A stretch of 64,000 bases of DNA from Azospirillum tabaci (lineage in GTDB: Bacteria > Pseudomonadota > Alphaproteobacteria > Azospirillales > Azospirillaceae). The stretch is taken from positions 1 to 64,000 of the forward strand of contig NZ_JACCJY010000020.1 in NCBI RefSeq assembly GCF_014596085.1. The letters are read 5' to 3'. The notes beneath the pieces are model-generated. The model worked only from the letters and a program-made list of their open reading frames with translations, was not told the origin of the DNA and ran no database searches. Positions 25,671-32,885 of the stretch are shown here, piece after piece; positions within the stretch are counted from its first letter, which is position 1; every line of letters starts with the position of its first letter. The translations under genes were made by a program, and so were the position numbers.

Positions 25671-27947
25671 ATGAGCAACGACGAGACCACTCCCCGCCAA
25701 CCCGGCACGGCCCCAGGCACGGCCGACGAATTCGACCGCCGCGACGCGCTGCGCGCCATCGCCGCGGTGGTGCGCGGCGACGGGATCGAGGTGGACGCCG
25801 ACAGCACCCCGGCCCGCTGGTCGGTCGCCGTCGTCCATGAGGTGGTCGTTCCCGGAACCGACCGGAAGCTGAAGCTGCGCTTCCGCGTGGCGCTCGGCCC
25901 TCTGCCCGACATCGAGGCGGAGCTGTGGGGCCTGATGACCGCGGAGGAGGGCTTCGGCCGTCCCCAGGCGAAGACGCTGGGCAAGCGGGTCAAGGCGGCC
26001 TGTTTGTCCTCCGCCGCCATCGAGAAGGCGCGCGGTCGGGTGGACGGCTGGTTCGCCTCGATGGCGCAGCGCGCCAATGGCTTCGGCGAGGCGTGGCGGC
26101 CCAAGGGCTTCGCCGACGAGCTGGGCCGGGTGATCGGCTTCGGCGGGCGCATCCCGCGTCTGCAGACCCTGCTGGACGCGCTGGAGGAGGCCTTTTCCAC
26201 CGCCGCCGCCCGCGCCGGCTTGAAGGTCCGGCGGGAGCGGCTGGAGAACGCCTCCGGCCTCGGCGTCTATCTGGACAGCTTCGCCACGGCCCGCGCCATG
26301 GTGCGCAAGCTGCGGCTGTTCGTCGGCCCGACCAACTCCGGCAAGACCCACGCCGCCATGGACCGGCTGGCCGAGGCGCAGAGCGGCTGCTACCTCGCCC
26401 CGCTGCGCCTGCTGGCGCTGGAAGGGCAGGAGGCGCTTGAGACGCGCGGGCGCCCGTGCAGCCTGGTGACCGGCGAGGAGCGCGACGTGCGGCCCGGCGC
26501 CTCCTTCACCTCCTCGACCATTGAGATGGTCAACACCTCGAAGGTGTGGGGCGCCTGCGTCATCGACGAGATCCAGATGATCGGCGATCCCGACCGCGGC
26601 TGGGCCTGGACCCAGGCGGTGGCCGGCGTGGCCGCCCCGGAAATCCTGATGACCGGCTCCGCCGACGCCATCCCCTACGTCCAGCGCCTCGCCACCGCTC
26701 TGGGGGAGGAGCTGGAGGTCGTGGAATTCACCCGCAAGTCGCCGCTGCGCGTGCAGGAGGAGCGGGTGCCGCTGGAGAATGTCCGCCGCGGCGACGCGGT
26801 GATCGCCTTCTCGCGCAAGGACGTGATGGGGCTGCGGCGCGAGCTGCTGGCCCGCGACCACACGGTGGCGGTCATCTACGGCGCCCTGTCGCCGGAGGTG
26901 CGGCGGGCCGAGGCGCGGCGCTTCCGCGACGGCACGGCGGACGTGCTGGTGGCGACCGACGCCATTGGCATGGGCCTGAATTTGCCGGTCGCCCGCGTCG
27001 TCCTGTCGACCACCCGCAAGTACGACGGGCGGGAGGAGCGCGAGCTGAACTCCTCCGAGATCCGCCAGATCGGCGGGCGGGCCGGGCGCTTCGGCATGCA
27101 CGAGGAAGGCCGCGTCGCGGTGCTGGAAGGGGAGAACATCAACCCGGTGCGCCGGGCGCTGACCACCCCGCCGGTCCCGCCGGAGGACCCGCGGGCCTGG
27201 ATCAGCCCCAACCTGACCCATGTCGAGGCCATCGCGCGGGAGCTGGACACCGACAGCCTCGCCAAGGTGCTGCGCACGGCGGGGCAGGAGCTGTTGCGCG
27301 CCAACCAGACCTTCCGCATGACCGACCTGGAGCAGCGCATCCAGGCCGCCGCCGCGGTGGACCGGGCGAAGCTGCCCCTGGCGGTGCGCGACATGCTGGC
27401 GCGCTGCCCCATCGACGTGCGCGACCAGAACAACCTGCGCCTGCTGGCGCTGTGGGCGACCAACCAGGGCAAGGGGATACGCAATTCCGCCCCCGACGCC
27501 GCCGAACGATTCCACCACCGCGTCGGCACCGACGTGGAGCTGGAGAAGGCGGAGCGTGCGGTGAAGGAGCTGACCGCCTACGCGTGGCTGGCCTACCGCT
27601 TTCCCGACGCCTATCCGGACATGGACCTGTGCCAGGAGCGCCGCGCCATGCTGAACGCCTTCATCGAGCGGACCCTGGCCGAACGCTCGCTGGCTCGGGC
27701 CTGTCCGGTCTGCGGCACGCGGCTGAAGGCGAACCACCGTTTCCGGGTCTGCGACAACTGCTACGCCGGGCGTGTCGAGGAGCGGCAGGGCGAGCGGCGT
27801 GGACGCCGTCCGGACGGGGCGCGTGGCCCGGACAGGGGCGCGGCTCCGGCGGAGGGCGGCCACCCGCCGTTCCACCACCCGCTGCCGGGCCGCAAGCGCG
27901 GCAAGGGCGGGGCGGGGCATCGGGGGCGACGGCCCGCGGGGGGATGA
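25671..27947 (+). CDS. SUV3-like ATP-dependent RNA helicase with C-terminal zinc ribbon
   Basis: A 758-residue superfamily 2 helicase. Walker A G-P-T-N-S-G-K-T-H is near 222-230, the DEIQ box near 300, S-A-D near 325 and the helicase C-terminal motifs (A-T-D-A-I-G-M-G-L-N and Q-I-G-G-R-A-G-R) near 430-470. These are the SUV3 signature, known as the mitochondrial degradosome helicase and common in alphaproteobacteria. A cysteine pair set (C-P-V-C ... C-D-N-C) at about 680-702 forms a zinc-ribbon-like tail, followed by a basic, Gly/Arg-rich end likely to bind RNA. It probably unwinds structured RNA for decay. It is convergent with gpmA. Confidence 0.87.
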   Translation: MSNDETTPRQPGTAPGTADEFDRRDALRAIAAVVRGDGIEVDADSTPARWSVAVVHEVVVPGTDRKLKLRFRVALGPLPDIEAELWGLMTAEEGFGRPQAKTLGKRVKAACLSSAAIEKARGRVDGWFASMAQRANGFGEAWRPKGFADELGRVIGFGGRIPRLQTLLDALEEAFSTAAARAGLKVRRERLENASGLGVYLDSFATARAMVRKLRLFVGPTNSGKTHAAMDRLAEAQSGCYLAPLRLLALEGQEALETRGRPCSLVTGEERDVRPGASFTSSTIEMVNTSKVWGACVIDEIQMIGDPDRGWAWTQAVAGVAAPEILMTGSADAIPYVQRLATALGEELEVVEFTRKSPLRVQEERVPLENVRRGDAVIAFSRKDVMGLRRELLARDHTVAVIYGALSPEVRRAEARRFRDGTADVLVATDAIGMGLNLPVARVVLSTTRKYDGREERELNSSEIRQIGGRAGRFGMHEEGRVAVLEGENINPVRRALTTPPVPPEDPRAWISPNLTHVEAIARELDTDSLAKVLRTAGQELLRANQTFRMTDLEQRIQAAAAVDRAKLPLAVRDMLARCPIDVRDQNNLRLLALWATNQGKGIRNSAPDAAERFHHRVGTDVELEKAERAVKELTAYAWLAYRFPDAYPDMDLCQERRAMLNAFIERTLAERSLARACPVCGTRLKANHRFRVCDNCYAGRVEERQGERRGRRPDGARGPDRGAAPAEGGHPPFHHPLPGRKRGKGGAGHRGRRPAGG

Positions 27948-27954
27948 GTTCGTT

Positions 27955-27977
27955 CCCTCTCCCGGGGCGGGAGAGGG
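27955..27977. terminator. Bidirectional hairpin between convergent genes
   Basis: A perfect 9-bp stem CCCTCTCCC/GGGAGAGGG (27955-27963, 27969-27977) with a GGGGC loop lies between the helicase stop (27947) and the gpmA stop (27987). It lacks a strong T run, so termination is likely but not certain. Its arms resemble those of the 118-bp repeats. Confidence 0.6.
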
Positions 27978-27986
27978 ATCGTTCAG

Positions 27987-28748
27987 TTACGCCGCCACGA
28001 CGCCGCTCGGACCGGTGTCGTCCCGGCGGGTCCAGGTGATTTCCTCGGTTCCGCCGCCTTCGGTCAGGAAGTAGCGGCGCAGCGGCACCAGATCGGCGCC
28101 CAGCTCGTAGACCAGCGGACGGCTGGTCGGGATCTCGAACAACGGGATGTCCTGGTCGGGCACCTTGTCGAGATGCTTGACGAGGCCGCGCAAGCTGTTG
28201 CCGTGGGCCGACACCAGCACCCGCGCGCCGATCCGCAGGGCCGGGCAGATGCCCTCCTCCCAGAAGGGGATCACCCGCTCCGTGGTGTCCTTCAGGCTTT
28301 CGCCGCGGGGCAGGTTCGCGCGGCCGATCCCGGCGTAGCGCCGGTCCGACACCGCGGAGCACGGGTCCTCGGGCTCGACCGGCGGGGGCGGGACGTCCCA
28401 GCTCCGCCGCCACAGGAAGACCTGATCGGCGCCGTGGCGGGCCGCCGTCTCCGTCTTGTTCAGCCCCTGGAGCGCGCCGTAATGGCGCTCGTTCAGGCGC
28501 CAGTGCTTGTGCACCGGCAGCCACATCCGGTCCATCTCCTCCAGCACGATGTCGAGCGTCTTGATCGCCCGCTTCAGGACGGAGGTGAAGGCCACGTCGA
28601 AATCGAATCCGGCCTGCTTCAACAGCCCGGCGGCGTGGCGCGTTTCGGCCACCCCTTGTTCGGTCAGATCGACGTCGGTCCAGCCGGTGAACAGATCCGA
28701 GCGGTTCCAGACGCTCTGACCGTGCCGCAGCAGCACGAGCCGATGCAT
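27987..28748 (-). CDS. gpmA: 2,3-bisphosphoglycerate-dependent phosphoglycerate mutase
   Basis: A 253-residue enzyme from the ATG at 28748, which has a very strong GGAGGAGGGA site. The frame extends much further upstream but with no family similarity. The phosphohistidine motif L-L-R-H-G-Q-S-V-W-N is at residues 5-14. The substrate-binding R-H-Y-G-A-L-Q-G-L-N block and the second catalytic histidine region (S-A-H-G-N-S-L-R) are present. It interconverts 3- and 2-phosphoglycerate in glycolysis and gluconeogenesis. Length and motifs are canonical. Confidence 0.93.
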   Translation of the reverse strand: MHRLVLLRHGQSVWNRSDLFTGWTDVDLTEQGVAETRHAAGLLKQAGFDFDVAFTSVLKRAIKTLDIVLEEMDRMWLPVHKHWRLNERHYGALQGLNKTETAARHGADQVFLWRRSWDVPPPPVEPEDPCSAVSDRRYAGIGRANLPRGESLKDTTERVIPFWEEGICPALRIGARVLVSAHGNSLRGLVKHLDKVPDQDIPLFEIPTSRPLVYELGADLVPLRRYFLTEGGGTEEITWTRRDDTGPSGVVAA

Positions 28749-28839
28749 GGTCCCTCCTCCTGACGTGACGGTGCCTCTCTCCGGGAACGGGAGGGCGTGG
28801 GGAAGGGTTCCGGCCGGGGCGTCACAAATGGCGTGGCTT

Positions 28840-28868
28840 TGTGTCAATTTGGAAACACGCGCGACACA
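28840..28868. promoter_or_regulatory. Operator-like inverted repeat between gpmA and the small wHTH gene
   Basis: TGTGTC (28840-28845) and GACACA (28863-28868) are inverted across 17 bases, in the least GC-rich part of the gpmA/28974 divergent region. It is a candidate regulator site, perhaps for the neighbouring winged-helix protein. There is no direct evidence. Confidence 0.3.
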
Positions 28869-28973
28869 TTCGGACAACAAAGGCGGGGTAACCTGCGGAG
28901 CAAGCGAAATTATCCGTCCGGTGCCTGCGCAGCCGGACTGCGACGCCGAGCCAACTTGCGTTCCGAGGCCGCC

Positions 28974-29252
28974 ATGCAGCATCATGACCTCCTCTCCAGG
29001 ACCGTTTCGACCGATCGGGACATCACCCTGGAGGCGCTTCGTGTGTTCACCTATCTGAGCCGGCGGCTCCATTTCGACCGTCCCGTGCCGGTGCTCCAGT
29101 CCGAACTGGCTGATGCGCTCGGCATGCAGCGGCCCAACGTCAACCGGGCCATCAAGCTGCTGGAAACCAAGCAGATCCTTCTGCGGGATTCCAAACTGGG
29201 GCGTGCGATCACGTTCCGGTTGAACCCGGAGCTGGAGGGCGGCCGGGCCTGA
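28974..29252 (+). CDS. Small winged-helix DNA-binding protein
   Basis: A 92-residue protein. The frame is open further upstream, but the ATG at 28974 has GAGG at the right distance. Residues ~40-88 form a winged helix-turn-helix (S-E-L-A-D-A-L-G-M-Q-R-P-N-V-N-R-A-I-K-L-L-E) followed by a beta-wing (R-A-I-T-F-R-L-N). This arrangement resembles MarR/Crp C-terminal and RepL-type domains. There is no sensor domain. It is followed 12 bp later by a gene of unknown function in the same direction. Role unknown, probably a local transcription regulator. Confidence 0.65.
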   Translation: MQHHDLLSRTVSTDRDITLEALRVFTYLSRRLHFDRPVPVLQSELADALGMQRPNVNRAIKLLETKQILLRDSKLGRAITFRLNPELEGGRA

Positions 29253-29264
29253 AACTGGTCCGGA

Positions 29265-29606
29265 ATGATCTTCGAAACCCGTCACCTTGTCTTCACGAAC
29301 TCGGCCCTCAAGAAAGCCTTCGCCTGGTATCAGAAGGTGCCGAATCAGACCGATCTTCCGTTCGGCCTGATCGCCTCCGTCGTTCCGAAATCGGACGGGG
29401 GCGTGGTGGTCATGGTGCAGCAGGGGGCCGCGAAGGTGCGGGACGTCGCCTTCATGCCCAGCAAGACGCTCGGCATCCTCCTGCTTTTCTGCCGCCGTCA
29501 GAAAATTCCCATTCCGCGCGACGCCGACAAGGACATCTTTCCGTCCGACGACGGGATCATGCTGACGATCCGCGGCAGTTGCAGCACCACCGCGCCGCCG
29601 CCGTGA
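29265..29606 (+). CDS. Conserved-looking hypothetical protein
   Basis: A 113-residue protein that I do not recognise. It has no signal peptide or membrane helix. It contains several hydrophobic beta strands (F-G-L-I-A-S-V-V-P, V-V-V-M-V) and a central helix (L-G-I-L-L-L-F-C-R-R), followed by a P-R-D-A-D-K-D segment. Codon use matches its neighbours. It follows the winged-helix gene by 12 bp and is probably co-transcribed, which suggests a functional pair. Confidence 0.6.
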   Translation: MIFETRHLVFTNSALKKAFAWYQKVPNQTDLPFGLIASVVPKSDGGVVVMVQQGAAKVRDVAFMPSKTLGILLLFCRRQKIPIPRDADKDIFPSDDGIMLTIRGSCSTTAPPP

Positions 29607-29621
29607 CCGCACCGCCCGTGC

Positions 29622-29819
29622 TCAGTCGGTTCCACAGCCGGCGGGTTGGCCCACGGCCAGGGGAATGTCCGCCTCGGTGAAGCGGTAGCCGTGACCGGCG
29701 GCGAAATCCACCAGATCTCCCAGGGTCAGCAAGCCGCGCGACGCCCGCCGCAGCGCCGCGCGCAGGGCCGGGTCGGCCTCGGTGGCGACCAGGAATCGGA
29801 TGTAGTCGCCATGACACAT
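29622..29819 (-). CDS. Nif11-like leader-peptide-domain protein
   Basis: A 65-residue protein from the ATG at 29819, which has GGGAGG upstream. The in-frame ATG at 29861 has no such site. The sequence fits the Nif11/NHLP-leader family: an N-terminal helix with F-L, D-P-A-L-R-A-A-L-R-R-A, then L-G-D-L-V-D-F-A-A-G-H-G-Y-R-F-T-E-A-D-I. Only ~12 residues follow, with one Cys in G-C-G, which is too short for an obvious modified core. No RiPP-modifying enzyme or exporter is nearby. It may be an orphan precursor or a non-RiPP Nif11 protein such as those seen in nitrogen fixers. Confidence 0.7.
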   Translation of the reverse strand: MCHGDYIRFLVATEADPALRAALRRASRGLLTLGDLVDFAAGHGYRFTEADIPLAVGQPAGCGTD

Positions 29820-29973
29820 GCCCAGCCTCCCTGGAATCGTTGCGGCTGTCCCTCGTTCCAAAGCGCGGGAACGGGGTCATTGCGGCGTTGCGGACACAAG
29901 CAATGGACCGAGGCGAACAGTCTGTCGCCTTGATATCGCTTATTTGCCTAAAATTGTATATAAAAGGCCCGAA

Positions 29974-30002
29974 GAACGGTGCGGCGTCCTGCCGCACCGT
30001 TC
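29974..30002 (-). terminator. Intrinsic terminator of glgX
   Basis: A perfect 12-bp stem GAACGGTGCGGC / GCCGCACCGTTC with a 5-base loop. In the leftward direction it is followed by TTCGGGCCTTTTATATAC. It lies 28 bp past the glgX stop. Confidence 0.8.
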
Positions 30003-30030
30003 GTTCTCCACGGCCCATGCGGACCGGCGA

Positions 30031-32316
30031 TCACTCGCCCGGTTGCTGCACCGTCTCGGCGGGACTGGCGCCCGACGCGATGCTGTCCGGCGTGATGGCC
30101 GCCACCGGTTCGCCCGGCCCGGAGGCGGCGCGCAGAGCCCGCGCGGCGGCCTTCAGCCCGATGTCGGAGCGGCGGTCGGGCATCAGCTCGAACAGCAGCA
30201 GGGAACGCCCGTTGACCGGGATCTCGTCGCCGGTCTGGGCGGTGGCGACCTCAAGCCGGTCCGGCTCCGTGGTGTCCACCAGGGTCAGCCAGCGGCTGCC
30301 GCCGGCGACCTCTGGCAGCTTGAAGGGCACCACGTCGTGGTAGGCGTTGATGATGAGCAGCAGCGTGGCGTCGGACGCCACCTTCTTGATGCCGGTGGCC
30401 TGCGCCCGCCCGTCGAGAAGCATGCCCAGGCAGCGTGCCATGGGGTCCTGCCACTGCTCGGTCGTCTTCTCCTCGCCGGCGGGGGTGATCCAGGTGAGAT
30501 CCTTCACCTCGAGGTCAGGGTTGTAGGCGCCGGTGAAGAAGCGTCCGCGGCGCAGCAGCGGATGGCTCTGCCGCAGCCCGATCAGGTGGCGGACGAAGTC
30601 GGTCAGCGCCCAGCCCTCGTCGCTGACGCCCTCCCAGTCGATCCAGCTGATCTCGTTGTCCTGGCAATAGGCGTTGTTGTTGCCGTTCTGGCTGCGGGCG
30701 AACTCGTCGCCGGCCAGGATCATCGGCGTGCCCTGGGACAGCAGCAGCGTGGCCAGCAGGTTGCGCATCTGGCGGAAGCGCAGGGCGTTGATCTCCGGAT
30801 CGTCGGTCGGACCCTCCGCCCCGTGGTTCCAGGAGATGTTGTGCGAATGGCCGTCGCGGTTGTCCTCGCCGTTCGCGTCGTTGTGCTTGTCGTTGTAGGA
30901 GACGAGGTCGTGCAGCGTGAAGCCGTCGTGGGCGGTGACGAAGTTCACGCTGGCCCAGGGCTTGCGCCCACGCCGGTTGAACACGTCGGCCGAGGCGGCC
31001 ATGCGGGTCGCCAGCTCGGGCAGCTTGCCCTCGTCGCCCTTCCAATAGGAGCGCACGGTGTCGCGGAACTTGTCGTTCCACTCCGCCCAGCCCGGCGGGA
31101 AGCCCCCGACCTGATAGCCGCCGGGGCCGCAGTCCCACGGCTCGGCGATCAGCTTGACGCGCGACAGCACCGGATCCTGCCGGCAGGCGTCGAGGAAGCC
31201 GCCGCTGTGGTCGAAGCCGTAGGTCTCCCGCGCCAGGATGGTGGCGAGATCGAAGCGGAAGCCGTCGACATGCATCTCGGTCACCCAGTAGCGCAAGGAA
31301 TCGGTGACCATCTGAAGGACGCGCGAATGCACGAGGTTCAGCGTGTTGCCCGTGCCGGTGTCGTTGATGTAGTAGCGCGGGTCCGGCGCCAGCCGGTAGT
31401 AGGAGGCGTTGTCGATGCCCTTGAAGGACAGCGTCGGCCCCATCTCGTTGCCTTCGGCGGTGTGGTTGTAGACGACGTCGAGGATCACCTCGATCCCGGC
31501 GTCGTGCAGGCGGGCGACCATCTCCTTGAACTCGTGGATCGCGCCGGTCGCCAAGTAGCGCGGGTCGGGCGCGAAGAAGGAGATGCTGTTGTAGCCCCAG
31601 TAGTTGCGCAGCCCCTTTTCCAGCAGATAGCGGTCGTCGACGAAGGCATGGACCGGCAGAAGCTCCACCGCCGTGACGCCCAGCGAGCGGATGTACTCCA
31701 CCACCTCCTGCTGGGCGAGGCCGGCGAAGGTGCCGCGGTACTGCGGGGGCACCGCCGGGTGCCGCATGGTGTAGCCGCGCACATGGGTCTCGTAGAAGAT
31801 CGACTTCTCCCAGGGAATCGCCGGGTGGCGGTCGTGGCCCCAGGTGAAGGCCGGGTCGATCACCACGCATTTCGGCATGCCGGGGGCGCTGTCGCGCCGA
31901 TCGAAGGACAGGTCGCCGCGCGGCGAGCCGACGCGGTAGCCGAAATGCGCGTCCGACCAGCGCAACGGCCCGACCATGTGCTTGGCGTAGGGGTCGAGCA
32001 GCAGCTTGTTCGGGTTGAAGCGGTGGCCGGCCTTGGGCTCGTAGGGCCCATGCACGCGGTAACCGTAGACGGTGCCCGGCCGGGCGTCCGGCAGATAGCC
32101 ATGCCACACCTCGTCGGTGTATTCGGGCAGCTCGATCCGTTCCAGCTCGCGGCGTCCGTCCTGGTCGAACAGGCACAGCTCCACCTTGGTGGCGTTGGCG
32201 GAAAACAGCGCGAAGTTGACGCCCAGCCCGTCCCATGTGGCGCCGAGAGGGTAGGGAAGACCTTCCCGGATGCGGGACTGGCGGAAAACCTTAGGAGCGA
32301 ACGGCGGCTTCTTCAC
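30031..32316 (-). CDS. glgX: Glycogen debranching enzyme (isoamylase-type GH13)
   Basis: A 761-residue enzyme if translation starts at the GTG at 32316, which has CGAGG seven bases upstream. The frame stays open to an ATG at 32424, but the added residues look random. It has an N-terminal CBM48 (about 8-110) and a GH13 barrel with D-V-V-Y-N-H, G-F-R-F-D-L (nucleophile Asp), I-A-E-P-W-D (acid/base Glu) and T-A-H-D-G motifs, then a C-terminal beta domain. It hydrolyses alpha-1,6 branches of phosphorylase-limit glycogen. It stands alone, without glgA/B/C/P beside it. The last ~50 residues are low complexity. Confidence 0.9.
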   Translation of the reverse strand: MKKPPFAPKVFRQSRIREGLPYPLGATWDGLGVNFALFSANATKVELCLFDQDGRRELERIELPEYTDEVWHGYLPDARPGTVYGYRVHGPYEPKAGHRFNPNKLLLDPYAKHMVGPLRWSDAHFGYRVGSPRGDLSFDRRDSAPGMPKCVVIDPAFTWGHDRHPAIPWEKSIFYETHVRGYTMRHPAVPPQYRGTFAGLAQQEVVEYIRSLGVTAVELLPVHAFVDDRYLLEKGLRNYWGYNSISFFAPDPRYLATGAIHEFKEMVARLHDAGIEVILDVVYNHTAEGNEMGPTLSFKGIDNASYYRLAPDPRYYINDTGTGNTLNLVHSRVLQMVTDSLRYWVTEMHVDGFRFDLATILARETYGFDHSGGFLDACRQDPVLSRVKLIAEPWDCGPGGYQVGGFPPGWAEWNDKFRDTVRSYWKGDEGKLPELATRMAASADVFNRRGRKPWASVNFVTAHDGFTLHDLVSYNDKHNDANGEDNRDGHSHNISWNHGAEGPTDDPEINALRFRQMRNLLATLLLSQGTPMILAGDEFARSQNGNNNAYCQDNEISWIDWEGVSDEGWALTDFVRHLIGLRQSHPLLRRGRFFTGAYNPDLEVKDLTWITPAGEEKTTEQWQDPMARCLGMLLDGRAQATGIKKVASDATLLLIINAYHDVVPFKLPEVAGGSRWLTLVDTTEPDRLEVATAQTGDEIPVNGRSLLLFELMPDRRSDIGLKAAARALRAASGPGEPVAAITPDSIASGASPAETVQQPGE

Positions 32317-32885
32317 GGTTGAACCTCGTGTGGGCGCGTTGCGGCATGAAGCAGCACAGGAACGCGCGAACCGTCCCGGTGATCCCGTCATCGGCGCAAT
32401 TTCCGATGTTTGCCGGGGCTTCAACTCATGACCGAACCAATTCGTGCCCCCTCACCCAAAGAGTGGGTTCGGTATGAGCATGGTCATAGTCGTCATGGCG
32501 AGTCGCGCCGATATCTATAGCATGCTATCATCGGTTCCAGACAATAAAGGCAAATAAACTTCTGGGGAGTGTCCGGGAGCTTTTCGATAAAGGGCCGATG
32601 AAGCGGGTGTGACGCAAATGACAACTTTCGCCTTTCCATGCCATCACCGGGTCTTCAGGGCTGAAGACGCGGAGAGATCAATGAAGGGCAGGTCCGGCGG
32701 CCATCCCTCTCCGGTTTTTTCGGCCAAAGCGCGATTTGCTGTCCGACAACCCGCGAACCATTGAATTTGCTTCCCACACATCGATCATCGCCACAGGCAC
32801 AGGCTTCGCCGGTGCCCCGCGGCATCGTGCATCCGGCGGACCGGCAAGACCGTCCCCGCCCCGCTTTACCAAGACGCCCCCGCCC
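32317..32885. promoter_or_regulatory. 569-bp divergent intergenic region between glgX and the hybrid kinase
   Basis: Holds a perfect 12-bp palindrome ATAGCATGCTAT at 32517-32528 inside an AT-richer pocket (32505-32560), a plausible operator. An ACCCA...TGGGT inverted repeat lies around 32454-32470. The frame of the kinase is open from 32736, but nothing upstream of 32886 looks like protein. I see no other gene. Confidence 0.45.

Noticed and set aside
27978..29612. 541-codon reading of the gpmA frame
   Set aside because: Only the last 253 codons match phosphoglycerate mutase, and a very strong ribosome site precedes the ATG at 28748. The upstream part is antisense to two small genes.
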